NCBI RefSeq assembly: GCF_013426205.1
Contig: NC_089423.1
Location: forward strand, 6,076,001-6,140,000
Direction of reading: 5' to 3'
DNA: 64,000 nucleotides
Origin: Metarhizium brunneum
Lineage: Eukaryota; Ascomycota; Sordariomycetes; Hypocreales; Clavicipitaceae
Under the pieces are notes generated by a model, which had not been told where the DNA came from, ran no database searches, and worked only from the letters and a program-made list of their open reading frames with translations. Every line of letters begins with the position of its first letter. Position 1 is the stretch's first letter. Positions 11,205 through 21,827 of the stretch are shown one piece after another. The translations under genes were made by a program, and so were the position numbers.

Positions 11205-13507
11205 GGCGAAAGATTCGGTCAGGCCCGAGACGACAGGTTTTAATATGCACCAGCCTCGGATGTTGGGCGGGTGTCAGCAGAGAGACGTGTAGGGATTGTA
11301 CAGGTCAAAGGATGGCGAGGAAGAGAAGAGGTTCTCCAGGCATAGACAAACAACATTGACTTCAAAGACTGCGATACATTGAGCGCAACAAACACTAGGA
11401 ACAAGGAAGACTAGTGGACATTGCAAATGTCGAATAAATGCCACGCGGGCTCCTGAGAAGGGCCAGCCGGAGATATGGAGAAGTTGAGATTGGTATGCCG
11501 GTTACTACATCATCGAGCGCGAAGGCAACATGGAGGGTAACTCCAGATGGCAACTCCGGATGTTGTGCACCGCAAGATTCAATGTTGCATCGACCAGACT
11601 TGAGTACCAGCCCAGAGTTGGGTACATGTCAGCGGTACTCGAGTACGATGCTCCCTGCATTCACAGGGCAAGCGGCCAACTGGGACTTTCCGGTGCGGCA
11701 GGCGCGACGGTCGCCCTGTCCATCAACAGCCACCTTTGGCCGCCCTGACGATGGCTGCATGTGCCACCCTCGCTTGACGTCATGGTAGCGATTGGCGCTC
11801 AAGTGCTGTCTCAAGAGTGATCTTTGTTCATCTTTGTGGGGAGGTTGTCGGTCATCTGATGCGGTGAGACGAGTGCACCAACCACGAAACCGCCGAGGGT
11901 TTGCCAGCGGCTGATGCCTTTGCGAGGTCTGACGGAGGTGGACTGAAAAGGCGTGACAGAATCACGGGAGTCATTGTGCGGGTTGCAGATGCCAGATTGA
12001 GGGTTCAAAGTGCGATCTAGATCTTGGCCAGGGTCCAGGGCAGACGTCTGCTTGCACCCTGCCGCTGTCTACGGTCTACGTAAGTATGTGCGGAGTACGT
12101 AGTACTACGTACCGGCATGTCCATGCACTTATCCGGTTCTGGTAAAAGTGCCAAGATCCTTGCAAGTACTCAAGTATCCCCCACACATGTGCAGTATCCC
12201 GTACCCTGAGGTGGCATGTCCGCCCGACTGTCTGCGTGACGTATACTTTTTGCGTCTCCTTTTCATAATAAAATTCTCGTTGCAGCCACGCAAGCGGCTT
12301 TCGTCACTTTGGGCATGGACGTTGTGGTAAGTGAATCATGAAACAACAGCCACTCCCGTGGTCTCTTGTACAACCTTTTCTGATTGGACAGACATGTGGT
12401 GAATATTGACGGCAGTAAACCATGATCGTGTCAATTCATCCTAGAAGCATCTTGACGGGAATGTCCGCGTAAGTGCCAACAAGGTTCGTTGTCTCCAATG
12501 GACGGTCTCCAGTCCCAATGTGCTTTGACCCCCTTATGTACAACTCTGGTTTTGATTTCTGTTGATGAAGAATCGATGGATGAGATCTATGCCTTCTTGG
12601 CTTTCCCCGGTGAACTACTCTACGATCAAATATCTACCATCAATTTTTATATAACTGGGAAACAACAAACATAACAGCATGTTGCTGGCTCATCGCAGTA
12701 ACAAAGAGCCATGACCCGGCCATTTGTCTGTCCTTTATCCCGGAGACTGCTTTTTGTCATGGCCAATTTGCGCAATCGTGTGCCAAGTTCAACTTACATC
12801 TAATAATAAACCTAGTTACAAGTACATACATACATCAAGCCTCGGATGCAGTTAGCAGCATATCACTGTTCTATTCCTCGACCGACAGCATACTGCTAAG
12901 GGTGTATTGCTGTTGAGTCTCGACGACCTCCGTGCCCACGGACCTGTTCTCTCACCACGCCACATGGGAATATGCTCGGTCGAGAACCAGTTCTCAAGAC
13001 TGCCAAGACTTCAAAGCCCCCGAGCGCATCGTGCGGCTATACTGCAACAAGATCTGTATATCCTTGCACGAACAGAGCGTTTTTTCTATCGGGTCGAATA
13101 TCCCCCACATCCCGATTCAAAGGCCGAGGCGCTGGACTTGCAAATTGACAATGCAGACGATGTGATTGGTCCGCCTTGAGTTTGTAAACTCTCCCATGAA
13201 CTACTGGGACGCGTATGCTGTCGCTAATTCTTCACGGAAAACATGCTTCGTGGGGATAAAGTTGTTTTTGCTCCGTGATTCAGCCGGGCCGTGCATGCCA
13301 CGCCACGAGAGAAGGCCGCGTCTTCTATGAAACTGGAAGAACGCCCGACTGATGATGGCTACGGCTGGAGGTGATGACGAGTCCAGCTATTCGCTCCGCC
13401 GGGCATCACCTATAATGAGGGCGACGGAACCTCCTGAGTTGGTTCAAAAAGACTTGGGATACATGTTCACTGTCCATTGATACTTGTTAAGCTACACTTT
13501 TCTCACC
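11205..13507. other. Intergenic, 2.3 kb
   Basis: This should contain the promoters of the CLC gene (leftward) and the dioxygenase gene (rightward). There is a palindromic TACGTAGTACTACGTA near 12095-12112. A 90-codon frame at 12907-13179 has no family resemblance and is not called. No repeat or RNA gene was recognised. Confidence 0.5.
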
Positions 13508-14791
13508 ATGCATCTCCAAGCGCTTGCATCGTCTATACTTCTTCTCTCCAGTGTGGCCGTGGCCCATCCTGGCCATGATCTCACCGAGGAGATTCTTGAG
13601 AGGCGATCTTTCAAAAATTCCGTCCGCCGTGCCTCACTGAGCCATTGTGCCGAAAAATTGAAGGCGCGCGGAGTCCAAGCTCGCAACCTGGAGCGAAGAG
13701 CAGCAACTGCAGCTCTGGCTCGTCTTTCCCGGGGCGTTTCCACGAGAGATGCGGACTCAGCGCTTGGCGAGTCGCATAACAAGACCAGCCTCGGCTACTC
13801 CGAGAATACCAGCATCTCGGAAATCTTTTCTGGCAATGCCTCATGCGTACTGACACCAGAAGTTACCCAAGGTCCATACTGTATGTTAACTCCCTCCACG
13901 CCACTCATATTCCTGAAACTAACCGCCGGCGCAGATGTGGGCGGCGAACGCATCAGAAAGAACGTCACTGACGGCCAAGCCGGGGTGGATATAACCTTGG
14001 ACTACCAGGTCATTGACGTTGATACGTGTGATCCCGTGCCAAACGTCTACATCGAGATTTGGCACTGCAACTCCACGGGTGTCTATTCCGGCGTTGTCGC
14101 CAACGGCAATGGGGAGTCGTCCGACGAGACCAATATCAACAACACCTTTCTACGAGGCATACAAAAGACAGACTCGGACGGTGTGGCCCAATTTGACTCA
14201 CTCTTTCCCGGGCACTACACCGGACGGGCGACGCACATCCACGTCATGGTGCATACCAATGCAACCGAGCTGTCGAATCAGACATTGGGCAATCAAGTCT
14301 ATGCTAGTCACGTAGGACAGACCTTTTTCGACCAAGATCTGATTACTGCCGTCGAAAAGGTCGAGCCATATGCCTCCAATACGCAGTCATTGACCGAGAA
14401 CTCGGGCGATAGTATTCTGTCTGAAGAGGCTGATACGACTGACCCGCTGATGGCCTACACATTGTTGGGAGACAGTGTCGCCGACGGTCTCTTTGCTTGG
14501 CTGGCATTTGGCATCAACACATCCTATGTAAACGAGGTTCAACCCGCATCTTTCTATTACGAGTCAGGCGGCGTTGAGAACCCCAATGCTGGGTTCGGCG
14601 GTCCTGGGGGGAATGGAGGCGGCGGCCCTCCTCCCAGCGGTGCTCCTGGCGGCCGGCCTGGGGGCAGCAATGGCACGGGCACCTCGGGAGGCATTGCCTC
14701 GCCTACCGCCATCAGTATGGGAAATAGGTACACTATTGGAGCTGTGACATTCTCCTTGGTAGGACTTTTGCTGCCTCTGCTCTGGCTCTAA
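13508..14791 (+). CDS. Secreted, probably GPI-anchored intradiol dioxygenase
   Basis: Exons are 13508-13880 and 13935-14791. The 54-nt intron is stop-free and in frame, so it is easily missed; removing it restores the family motif TQGPYYVGGE followed by IRKNV. The start is the ATG at 13508 (context CTCACCATGC), giving a signal peptide ending near AVA-HPGHD. The catalytic beta-sandwich (about residues 120-320) has YIEIWHCNSTGVYSG and HYTGRATHIHV, which supply the two Tyr and two His ligands of the non-haem Fe(III) typical of intradiol enzymes. After it comes a Gly/Pro-rich linker and a hydrophobic C-terminus (AVTFSLVGLLLPLLWL), which suggests a GPI anchor at the cell surface. Expected activity is ring cleavage of catechol-type aromatics from plant material; the exact substrate cannot be read from sequence. 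The gene is convergent with the CFEM receptor. Confidence 0.9.
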   Translation: MHLQALASSILLLSSVAVAHPGHDLTEEILERRSFKNSVRRASLSHCAEKLKARGVQARNLERRAATAALARLSRGVSTRDADSALGESHNKTSLGYSENTSISEIFSGNASCVLTPEVTQGPYCMLTPSTPLIFLKLTAGADVGGERIRKNVTDGQAGVDITLDYQVIDVDTCDPVPNVYIEIWHCNSTGVYSGVVANGNGESSDETNINNTFLRGIQKTDSDGVAQFDSLFPGHYTGRATHIHVMVHTNATELSNQTLGNQVYASHVGQTFFDQDLITAVEKVEPYASNTQSLTENSGDSILSEEADTTDPLMAYTLLGDSVADGLFAWLAFGINTSYVNEVQPASFYYESGGVENPNAGFGGPGGNGGGGPPPSGAPGGRPGGSNGTGTSGGIASPTAISMGNRYTIGAVTFSLVGLLLPLLWL

Positions 14792-15204
14792 GGCTTGTTG
14801 CCGCGTGTGGATAGGCTCGTGAGCTGCGTTGGTGTTGGTGCCTATGAAGAAATTGCCATTTATAGAGATGGGAATTGCGGTACGCTGGTATTACTTGCTC
14901 TGAAATTTGGACAAGTTGCTACTAAAAGTCGGGCTTGGGTGGGCGAAGAACCTGAAATCCTGACAGGACATGCAATGGCAGTTATATTTGGGTTATTAAA
15001 ACAGAGCAAGTTTCGAGCTTCAAGACTAGTATTCGTTTTCTCATGGATAGTTTTGATACAAATTTGCTCTGGCCCCGCCGCGAAGCACTTACAGACAGCG
15101 CTTTTCTGTGAAATATATGCCCAGACGCCAATGTCACAACATGTCACCAAAGGCAAGCTAGCTTTCTACATACATGCCAAGCACCACATAATGCCATGGC
15201 ATGT
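14792..15204. other. Convergent 3' intergenic region
   Basis: This is shared 3' flank of the dioxygenase (plus) and the CFEM receptor (minus). A long plus-strand frame crosses it but continues antisense through the receptor's last exon and is judged spurious. Confidence 0.55.
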
Positions 15205-16777
15205 TCAACCCTCTTCCAGGTCCACAACGTATCTCTGCTGCAAGTCCGTCTCTTCCTTGGTACGTGAAGCCTCGGTCCGGCTGGTGGTCCTCAACTCCCG
15301 GAGGTGCGGCGTCCTATTTGCCGAGCCAAAAGTCTCTGGAGCGAGCCGAACCAAGATGAGCCGCAGCGTAGGCAGACAGCTGCATATCATGCCGACGTTT
15401 ATTTCAATGATGGACCAATACGCCGTCGTCCACTGGTCCCACGTCGGATTATCCGACTTGGCAAAGTGAATCAACGACTGCAGCCGCAACGCAGACACGA
15501 CCGTGACGCTGGCAATCAGTCAGCTGGCAAGAACTCCAATTTGTAGAAGCAAAAACGTAGCTGGGTAGCCTACAAGGTTCCAAGAAGAAACATGATAGCC
15601 ACGCCGACCTTCTTCTTCCAATGCAGCCTCAGCGGAAGCACCTGGCTCATGGGCAGGGCAATCATCCACAGATCGATAGCCAGGCCGATGGCCGCATTCA
15701 GCCACCCATACAGATTAATATTGATGCATGCGCCCTCGGCCGGATCGAAGAACTGCTCCCAGTAGAAGTCGACGGGGATGCACTGGAAAATGGCGCCCGT
15801 GACAAAGATCAGGCCGTACAGGAGGTTAAAGGCCACCGTGGCCCGCAGCACGGCCGGCCGGACGGTCGCGGCGAAGAGGCGCAGGTAGAAGAGCGAGATG
15901 CTCAGCTTGACGAGCGAGATGCCGGCCAGGTACAGAATCTCCATGACGTAGAAGTACAGCACGAAGCGGGAGATTTGGGCGGGCGTCACGGTCCAGACGT
16001 CCCTGCCGAGGCCGTTGGCCGTCATGCCGCGGAGGACAATGACCAGGCCGGCGACGCAGATGACCAGGGTGCCGAGGATGGCCCAGTCGTCTGCGCCGAG
16101 GGCCTTGGTCGGGTGGGCGAATTGCTTGAATGCGAGGCGCGTGGCTGTGATGAAGATGGCGATGACGCCGAGTGCGATGACGGTGTTGTTGAATTCTGCG
16201 GATCTGTCGCGGATGGGTGCCTGGCATGCTGTCTGCGTGGCATTTTTCGTGGCTGTTATGCTCAGTCAGTTGGACTTTTTCTCTTGTCTATTTCTCGCTC
16301 TTTTGTGTTTATTTTTTAATAATAACCAGCGACAGAGGGTGAGGGTTTCATGACCCGGGTGTGTATCATAGCGTAGAAGCCACGAAACTTACATAGACCA
16401 TCGGAGAATGAGCAGCGAGCCTCGACACAGGTGGTTCCTTCTTCATTCGCGGCCTTGTCGGCGCAAAGACATGGGATGTCGTCGGGAGAGCAGGTTGAAT
16501 TGGCAACAGCCGAGGCAATGCAAGGGATCTTTGGGGCGTCGCATCAGTTCGCGGCAGCACTTGACATGTTCAGAGCACAATAGATGGAGACGGGACGTAC
16601 CGCGCATGGTGGCAGCTTGGCGATGATGATGCTTGCACTTGACTTCGGTGACGGTGACGGTGACGGGGAAGGTGACGGTGAAGATGCCGCCGGACCCCCG
16701 GTGCTGGGTCCGGCTGTGACGGAGGGAAGGAGCGCCGGCGCCCCGGCGAGAACGGCCCAAAATGGCAATCGCATCAT
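15205..16777 (-). CDS. CFEM-domain seven-helix (rhodopsin/Pth11-like) receptor
   Basis: Rebuilt from four exons on the minus strand: 16777-16601, 16528-16393, 16252-15574 and 15508-15205, about 431 residues. Exon 1 encodes a signal peptide and an (SP)n linker and ends KLPPCA. Exon 2 continues [23 protein letters not shown], then TTCVEARC, a standard eight-cysteine CFEM module whose cysteines line up only with this splice. Exon 3 gives [18 protein letters not shown] and then the hydrophobic rhodopsin-like helices ([60 protein letters not shown]). Exon 4 supplies [25 protein letters not shown]-like loop residues and the last helix, then a short cytosolic tail. The intron between exons 3 and 4 has GCTGACTGA as branch site. 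Relatives of Magnaporthe Pth11 act as G-protein-coupled sensors of surface or host cues; the ligand here is unknown. Intron 2 (140 nt) could hide a small extra exon. Confidence 0.82.
16644..16682. repeat. GGTGAC microsatellite inside CFEM receptor exon 1
   Basis: An imperfect hexamer repeat (GGTGAC units) is read on the minus strand as alternating Ser-Pro codons in the linker just after the signal peptide. Copy number is likely to vary between strains and would change linker length only. Confidence 0.6.
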
Positions 16778-19495
16778 CAGTCAATTCGTCAATCAATCAA
16801 TGCACGGCCCTCATGGCGAGCAAAGCGAATGTCGCGTCAGGCAACATGGACGGATCATTGATGCATCCGCGAGGGTCGCAAATTGCAACGTTGGCTTATG
16901 GAACAGGGAATTTTCTGATGCAGACGTTGGGTGGTTCGCGATAAATCTTCATTTACACGGCGGCCAAGACGGCCAGGGCATGGGCTGATCAACCCTCGAT
17001 TCGCAACGTGGTCACGCAACCATGTCGATTTATCCCGCGAGTGTGAGCCGAAAGAGGTTTAGATGAGGGCAGTCGAATGCCGAGCGTTGGCAGACATGTC
17101 AAGCCTCGGTGGCAGAAACTCCACATTCTGGCCTGGGGGAGAGATGCGATTGATGTGTGTTAATTGCCACAGGAACGGCGAAGGGGTCCTGGGGTTGAAT
17201 GACAGCGTATCAAGACGTGTGTGGCTGCGACAAGTCTGTGGAGAGATGGATTTTGCCGTCTTCAACGAGCTTGTCTTTGGGCGGCTTTTGGTATGTCAGT
17301 GAGGGTGATTGTGGCTGAAGGCGTCGAATTATGGAATTGCCGTGGAACATGCCGTTGTACTTCCTCAAGTGTCAAACGAGGGCAATATATTCCGAGTGGG
17401 AAGAATGGCAGAGGGAAACGGTGCTCGGCCCATGGTCCTGTCCATAGCCGTATTTTCCGACCATGTCCGAAACATGTCGCCAGTCCGGCTCATGCCCGGC
17501 GCCTACGAGGCAGCGCTCTTTCTAGATTATTTTAGGCATTTCGAGTAAGCTTGAAAGATAAAGTGACCCTACTACTACATACATCCGCTTTGTGTCGTGA
17601 CCTTCCCCGCTGGGTTTGGCGGCAGGCCTGAGTGGCCCTCTTGAGTCCAAACGAGAGAGTGTATTGGTTGATCCGATGCTGCCAAGCACATGAATTCACG
17701 CCTCTGGTCTAGGAGGAAGATGAGTCCGAACTGGTGGTACTACGGAGAACCACAAAAAGGGCAACTAGTGAGAGCCGGCGCAGAGAAAACGATTCTCCAA
17801 CGCATCCGGCCATCGACAATCTCTCCATTTCGCCCATGCGTAGTTAGTAGTTACCAAGACGGACTCTTCAAAGCCAACCCGGCGCTACCTGAGGAGTGGG
17901 CTCCAGCCTACGCCCTCTGTAGTTTAAGAAAGCCATCATCACCTGCTTGTTGACTAGGTCCTTTCTGCCACATACCATCTCATACGCCCAACAGACAACT
18001 GAGAAAGAGCCGAGGCGGGCACAGGACAGAGAAGACATGTAGGAACCGCTCATGCAACATAGATTGATAGTTGCCCCATCGGGAGATTTCCACCGGGACT
18101 ATATCGCGCGCCCGACATGCGCGTGTACCCTGCTAGATGGGTATGGCCGAACGGTGGAGAAGTATTTGTCTACACGAGGTCTATGCGCCGGCCATGCAGA
18201 GAACAATGGCACTGACAGAGGTACTTTTGATACATGTCGTCAAGGTGCTCACAACTTTGATGCGCGGATCGCCATGGCCATCCGCACCGGCGCCTCGAGG
18301 CAACCGGCACAGCCTTGCACGACCTGCCTAATGCCGCTCTTTTATGGGGAATAGCAGTGCTAGTACCTTGAGATCTCGTGTTTAGGCTTCCCGCGTGCTG
18401 TTTATGAAGCCGCCTGGCGCCATCCTTGTTGGCGTGTCCCGAGTCCTGACTAGGGTTCAAGCTTCACGGCCATGATATGATCTGGCGGCCGAGCATCTCA
18501 CATATCGGACCGGGTGGCTCTGCAATGTCCTCAGCCTCGTGGACAGCCTCAATAAATATGTCGGTGCGCTGGTCATCTTGGCCATGTCGTCGAGCGCCAG
18601 CTTGTGTCTTGTGCGTTTGTCCAATCGCGATTCTATATACTCATCTCGCTGTTCAACTGGTAGGGTGTACACTGTGCCCAAGGCCAATATACGGGCTTTA
18701 CCAGAGGGGAGTTTTCCAATGCCGCTAGCTATTTCTTGGCTGGTTCTGGAATTTGCTCAACTTCCTATCAGGGCAGCTAGGCACGTTGTGTTGTCTGGAC
18801 ACGGAAGAATGGACAAGTCAAGGGCGGAACTCTGCCGAACTCTGCCCACGCTTGTTGAACATAGAGAAAGCATGATAGGAGAAGGAAAAGATACTTTGGC
18901 TGAATCAAAAATAGGTCATCCCAAAGTATCTGACTCCGTTTTGTGTCTTGGCTCGGTCAAAGACTCTTGCAAAACATGATCGACAAGTTAGCTAAAATGA
19001 CAGCCACTGGCTTTGCCTTCTCGACAGTTCATGGCCACGCCACATGTGTAGCATCGCAAGGTGACTCGGAAGACGCCAAGGTGTGCTGCGGATAGCTGGT
19101 GCCCGTTGACTGCAGATCCTAACTCTTTACTGCAACGTCCTGCCTTTTGTGTGCCTAGCTGACTAGCTAGACTGGATAAGAGCACCATTTCGGTGATAGA
19201 ATGCGCCTGACGAGGTTGAACCGCATGATCTTCAACCGAACCTACTTCGGCATGGTAGGGATTCTGCCATGCGGGTGGATGAACCTCTGCACGGCCACCA
19301 TTCCCAATGTAATGAAAGAATACTCGTGTAGTAGGGTTTAATGGCTACTCGGTCAGAGGAAGACATGGACTATAAAGGGGTGATGGATCCGGCTAATCAT
19401 GAAGTGTTCCATGGCCTTACCACCAGCACTAGAACATTCCTTATATATCCATTCTTTAAGTCTATACTCTTGTCGGTGAAACTCGCCACACCATC
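16778..19495. other. Intergenic, 2.7 kb, with one possible gene remnant
   Basis: Most of this stretch has no coding resemblance. On the minus strand from about 18760 to 18475 a protein-like segment appears: one frame reads QEIASGIGKLPSGKARILAL, then TLPVEQRDEYIESRLDKRT; another continues DIFIEAVHEAEDIAEPPGP and stops. This looks like a decayed or intron-split gene fragment that I cannot name. A TATATAT element near 19440 is suitable as a core promoter for the PAD gene at 19496. Confidence 0.35.
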
Positions 19496-21352
19496 ATGTA
19501 CTCCCTCGGCAAGACGGCCGTCTTAGCACTCGCCGCCGCGGGTACTAGCCACGGTCTCAGGGCTACCATTCTGGCAGACACAAACCGGGATGGACGCGTA
19601 GATGTCACCGGTAAGACGGACGTTGAGGGAAAGGCCACTTGGACCGAGGAGCGAGGAGCCCTATTCTTGCCAAACATCGTGGATACCAACCGCCGGTGCT
19701 CGCAAAGAATTACATCGGGCACGACTGAAAATGGCCTTGCAGAATGCCACGATGCATCTGACAACATTCTACGCAACCCAAAGTACCTCGCTCCGCTCCG
19801 CACCGTCCCCATCAATAACTTGACCAGCTCTGCGACGGGTACTATTACCATCTCTGGCAAATATGCCCCTGAGAAGGTCCGAGTCTTCCACAAGGACAAT
19901 GGTAAATGGACCTACATCAATAGCAATTACGAGTTCCGGGGTGACGCCTTAGGAACTGGTCTGGAACTGGGAATCGATGCCCGAGATGTCCGTCGACCCA
20001 ACGAGTGGGATGGCAGAGTCCACGTTCACTTCAACGTGACTGACAACGGGGAGACTGCTTCCGATCAAGTCGCCCTTCGCGTAGCACCAATCTTGACACA
20101 CCATCATCTCCAAGCTCCGGACCAAGTCTTCACGGTTGCCGGCAGAGGCCGGCCAGCGCAGGCGCAGTTTGCGGCCTTTATTGCGAATTACACAGCCCAG
20201 GCCGGAGTCACGAAGCCCGTTTACATGTTCGACGAGTCCGACGTCTGGGCCCAAGATTACTTCGAACCCGGCTACACCAGCATCCCCGGCCCCGAGGGCC
20301 CCGTATACCTGCGAGTCAACATCAGAAGCAGCCAGCCGTGGCGCACCGCCGGCCGAAGGGTCTTCTCCGAACTGAGGTCCGACTCCGTGGGAGCCGTGCA
20401 ACACTTCGCCGCCGGAACCCCCGAGGCGCCCCCGACCATCGACTCGACGGGAAACCTCGAGACCATCCCGCCGTACTCATACAACGGCAAACGCTACCCT
20501 GCCGGCAGAGCCGTCATGGGGAGACATGATAATAAAACCCCGACAATGATGTCCTTCCTCAAGGCCCAGGAGGCCCAGCACCCCATCGACGACCTTGACC
20601 ACGACTGGCTGTCAGTCGGCCACACCGACGAATACATGCAGTTCCTGCCCGCCAACAACTCGCGAGGCTGGATCATGACCGCGGACGACCCTGCCTACGG
20701 ACTGAGCCTCCTCAAGAAGGCACGCGCCGACGGGCACGGCAAGGTGCAAGCCATGTCGCGCAGACACGAGCCGTACGACACCGAGGCCTGTCTTCCCGCC
20801 AACGACATCGACGGCGTGCTCGGCCTCGCCAACTTTGACAGCGTCAACCAGCACTGCGCAGACCGGATCCAGCACAACATCGACATTATCAAGCGAGAAA
20901 CCGGCATCACGGACGAGGAAATCGTCCGAGTCCCCAGCCTCTTCTACTACAACAACATCGAAGGCTTCGACTGCAACAGATACGTCGCCCGGGCCCGGGG
21001 TGCCGGAGGAAGGAGAACCGCCAGGGCTCAGACCAAGGACATCATCGAGGCGGCCGAGGCGGGCAGCCATCTGCACAGTCGCCAAGAGCAACAGGCCAAG
21101 CCACGCATGCTGGCACTGTATCCCGCGACTATCAACGGCGTCGTCTACGACGACCGCCGGTACATGGCGCCGAACCCGTGGGGGCCGGTCATCGGCGGAA
21201 GGGATATCCTGGCCGAGGCGGTTCGTGCAGCCTACGACAAGGCCGGCTTCCAGCTGACTTTTATGGACGACTGGTTCGATCATCATGTTTTGAATGGCGA
21301 GACTCACTGCGGGTCGAACGTGGCTCGTGATGCGTCTCAAAAATGGTGGTAG
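19496..21352 (+). CDS. Secreted protein-arginine deiminase (PAD)
   Basis: A continuous 618-residue frame starting with a signal peptide (cleavage near TSHG-LRAT). The C-terminal two-thirds is a PAD-type guanidino-group-modifying fold. The catalytic set is visible: Asp254 in DVWAQDYFE, His376 and Asp378 in SVGHTDEYMQF, and the nucleophile Cys605 in NGETHCGSN. The end also has YMAPNPWGPV, typical of the PAD C-terminus. The enzyme would convert peptidyl-arginine to citrulline, here outside the cell. PADs are best known from vertebrates, with scattered fungal and bacterial members. A start-proximal TATATAT lies about 55 bases upstream. From about 20100 onwards the gene is much more GC-rich than its flanks, and a minisatellite begins 39 bases after the stop. 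All catalytic residues are present, so activity is likely; physiological target unknown. Confidence 0.9.
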   Translation: MYSLGKTAVLALAAAGTSHGLRATILADTNRDGRVDVTGKTDVEGKATWTEERGALFLPNIVDTNRRCSQRITSGTTENGLAECHDASDNILRNPKYLAPLRTVPINNLTSSATGTITISGKYAPEKVRVFHKDNGKWTYINSNYEFRGDALGTGLELGIDARDVRRPNEWDGRVHVHFNVTDNGETASDQVALRVAPILTHHHLQAPDQVFTVAGRGRPAQAQFAAFIANYTAQAGVTKPVYMFDESDVWAQDYFEPGYTSIPGPEGPVYLRVNIRSSQPWRTAGRRVFSELRSDSVGAVQHFAAGTPEAPPTIDSTGNLETIPPYSYNGKRYPAGRAVMGRHDNKTPTMMSFLKAQEAQHPIDDLDHDWLSVGHTDEYMQFLPANNSRGWIMTADDPAYGLSLLKKARADGHGKVQAMSRRHEPYDTEACLPANDIDGVLGLANFDSVNQHCADRIQHNIDIIKRETGITDEEIVRVPSLFYYNNIEGFDCNRYVARARGAGGRRTARAQTKDIIEAAEAGSHLHSRQEQQAKPRMLALYPATINGVVYDDRRYMAPNPWGPVIGGRDILAEAVRAAYDKAGFQLTFMDDWFDHHVLNGETHCGSNVARDASQKWW

Positions 21353-21390
21353 GTAGCAGGCAGCAGGTAGTGTAAATAGAATAAGTTAAT

Positions 21391-21660
21391 ACTATTATAT
21401 ACTATTATATACTATTATATACTATTATATACTATTATATACTATTATATACTATTATATACTATTATATACTATTATATACTATTATATACTATTATAT
21501 ACTATTATATACTATTATATACTATTATATACTATTATATACTATTATATACTATTATATACTTTTATATATTAGTATATACTTTTATATATTAGTATAT
21601 ACTTTTATATATTAGTATATACTTTTATATATTAGTATATACTTTTATATATTAGTATAA
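21391..21660. repeat. AT-rich minisatellite: 10-bp then 20-bp units
   Basis: Seventeen perfect head-to-tail copies of ACTATTATAT occupy 21391-21560. They are followed by five copies of a 20-bp unit, ACTTTTATATATTAGTATAT, at 21561-21660, the last ending in AA. The 20-mer looks like two diverged 10-mers, so a higher-order unit has been re-amplified next to the parental array. It lies between the stops of two convergent genes (PAD and feruloyl esterase). Confidence 0.97.
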
Positions 21661-21827
21661 TAAGTTATTAATAAAAATATATAAAAAGGCTAGTTAATTA
21701 CTGGGACCTACTAGTAGCATAATCTGGTAGCTGTACCTGGCTTAATTGATAGTAACGCGCATTATAAAAAAAACTCTGTGTACACGCATCGTGATATGTT
21801 AAACCCATATATATTATTATATATTAA
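21661..21827. other. AT-rich tail between convergent genes
   Basis: Remaining intergenic DNA after the minisatellite, with further TATATA-rich sequence near 21805-21835 and no coding resemblance. Confidence 0.6.

Noticed and set aside
14795..15469. 224-codon plus-strand frame after the dioxygenase
   Set aside because: It runs antisense through the last exon of the CFEM receptor and has no family resemblance.
15621..16319. 232-codon plus-strand frame rich in Asp, Glu and Gly
   Set aside because: Antisense shadow of the GC-rich receptor exon 3.
20612..21340. 242-codon minus-strand frame
   Set aside because: Antisense to the PAD gene, Val/Asp-rich artefact of codon bias.
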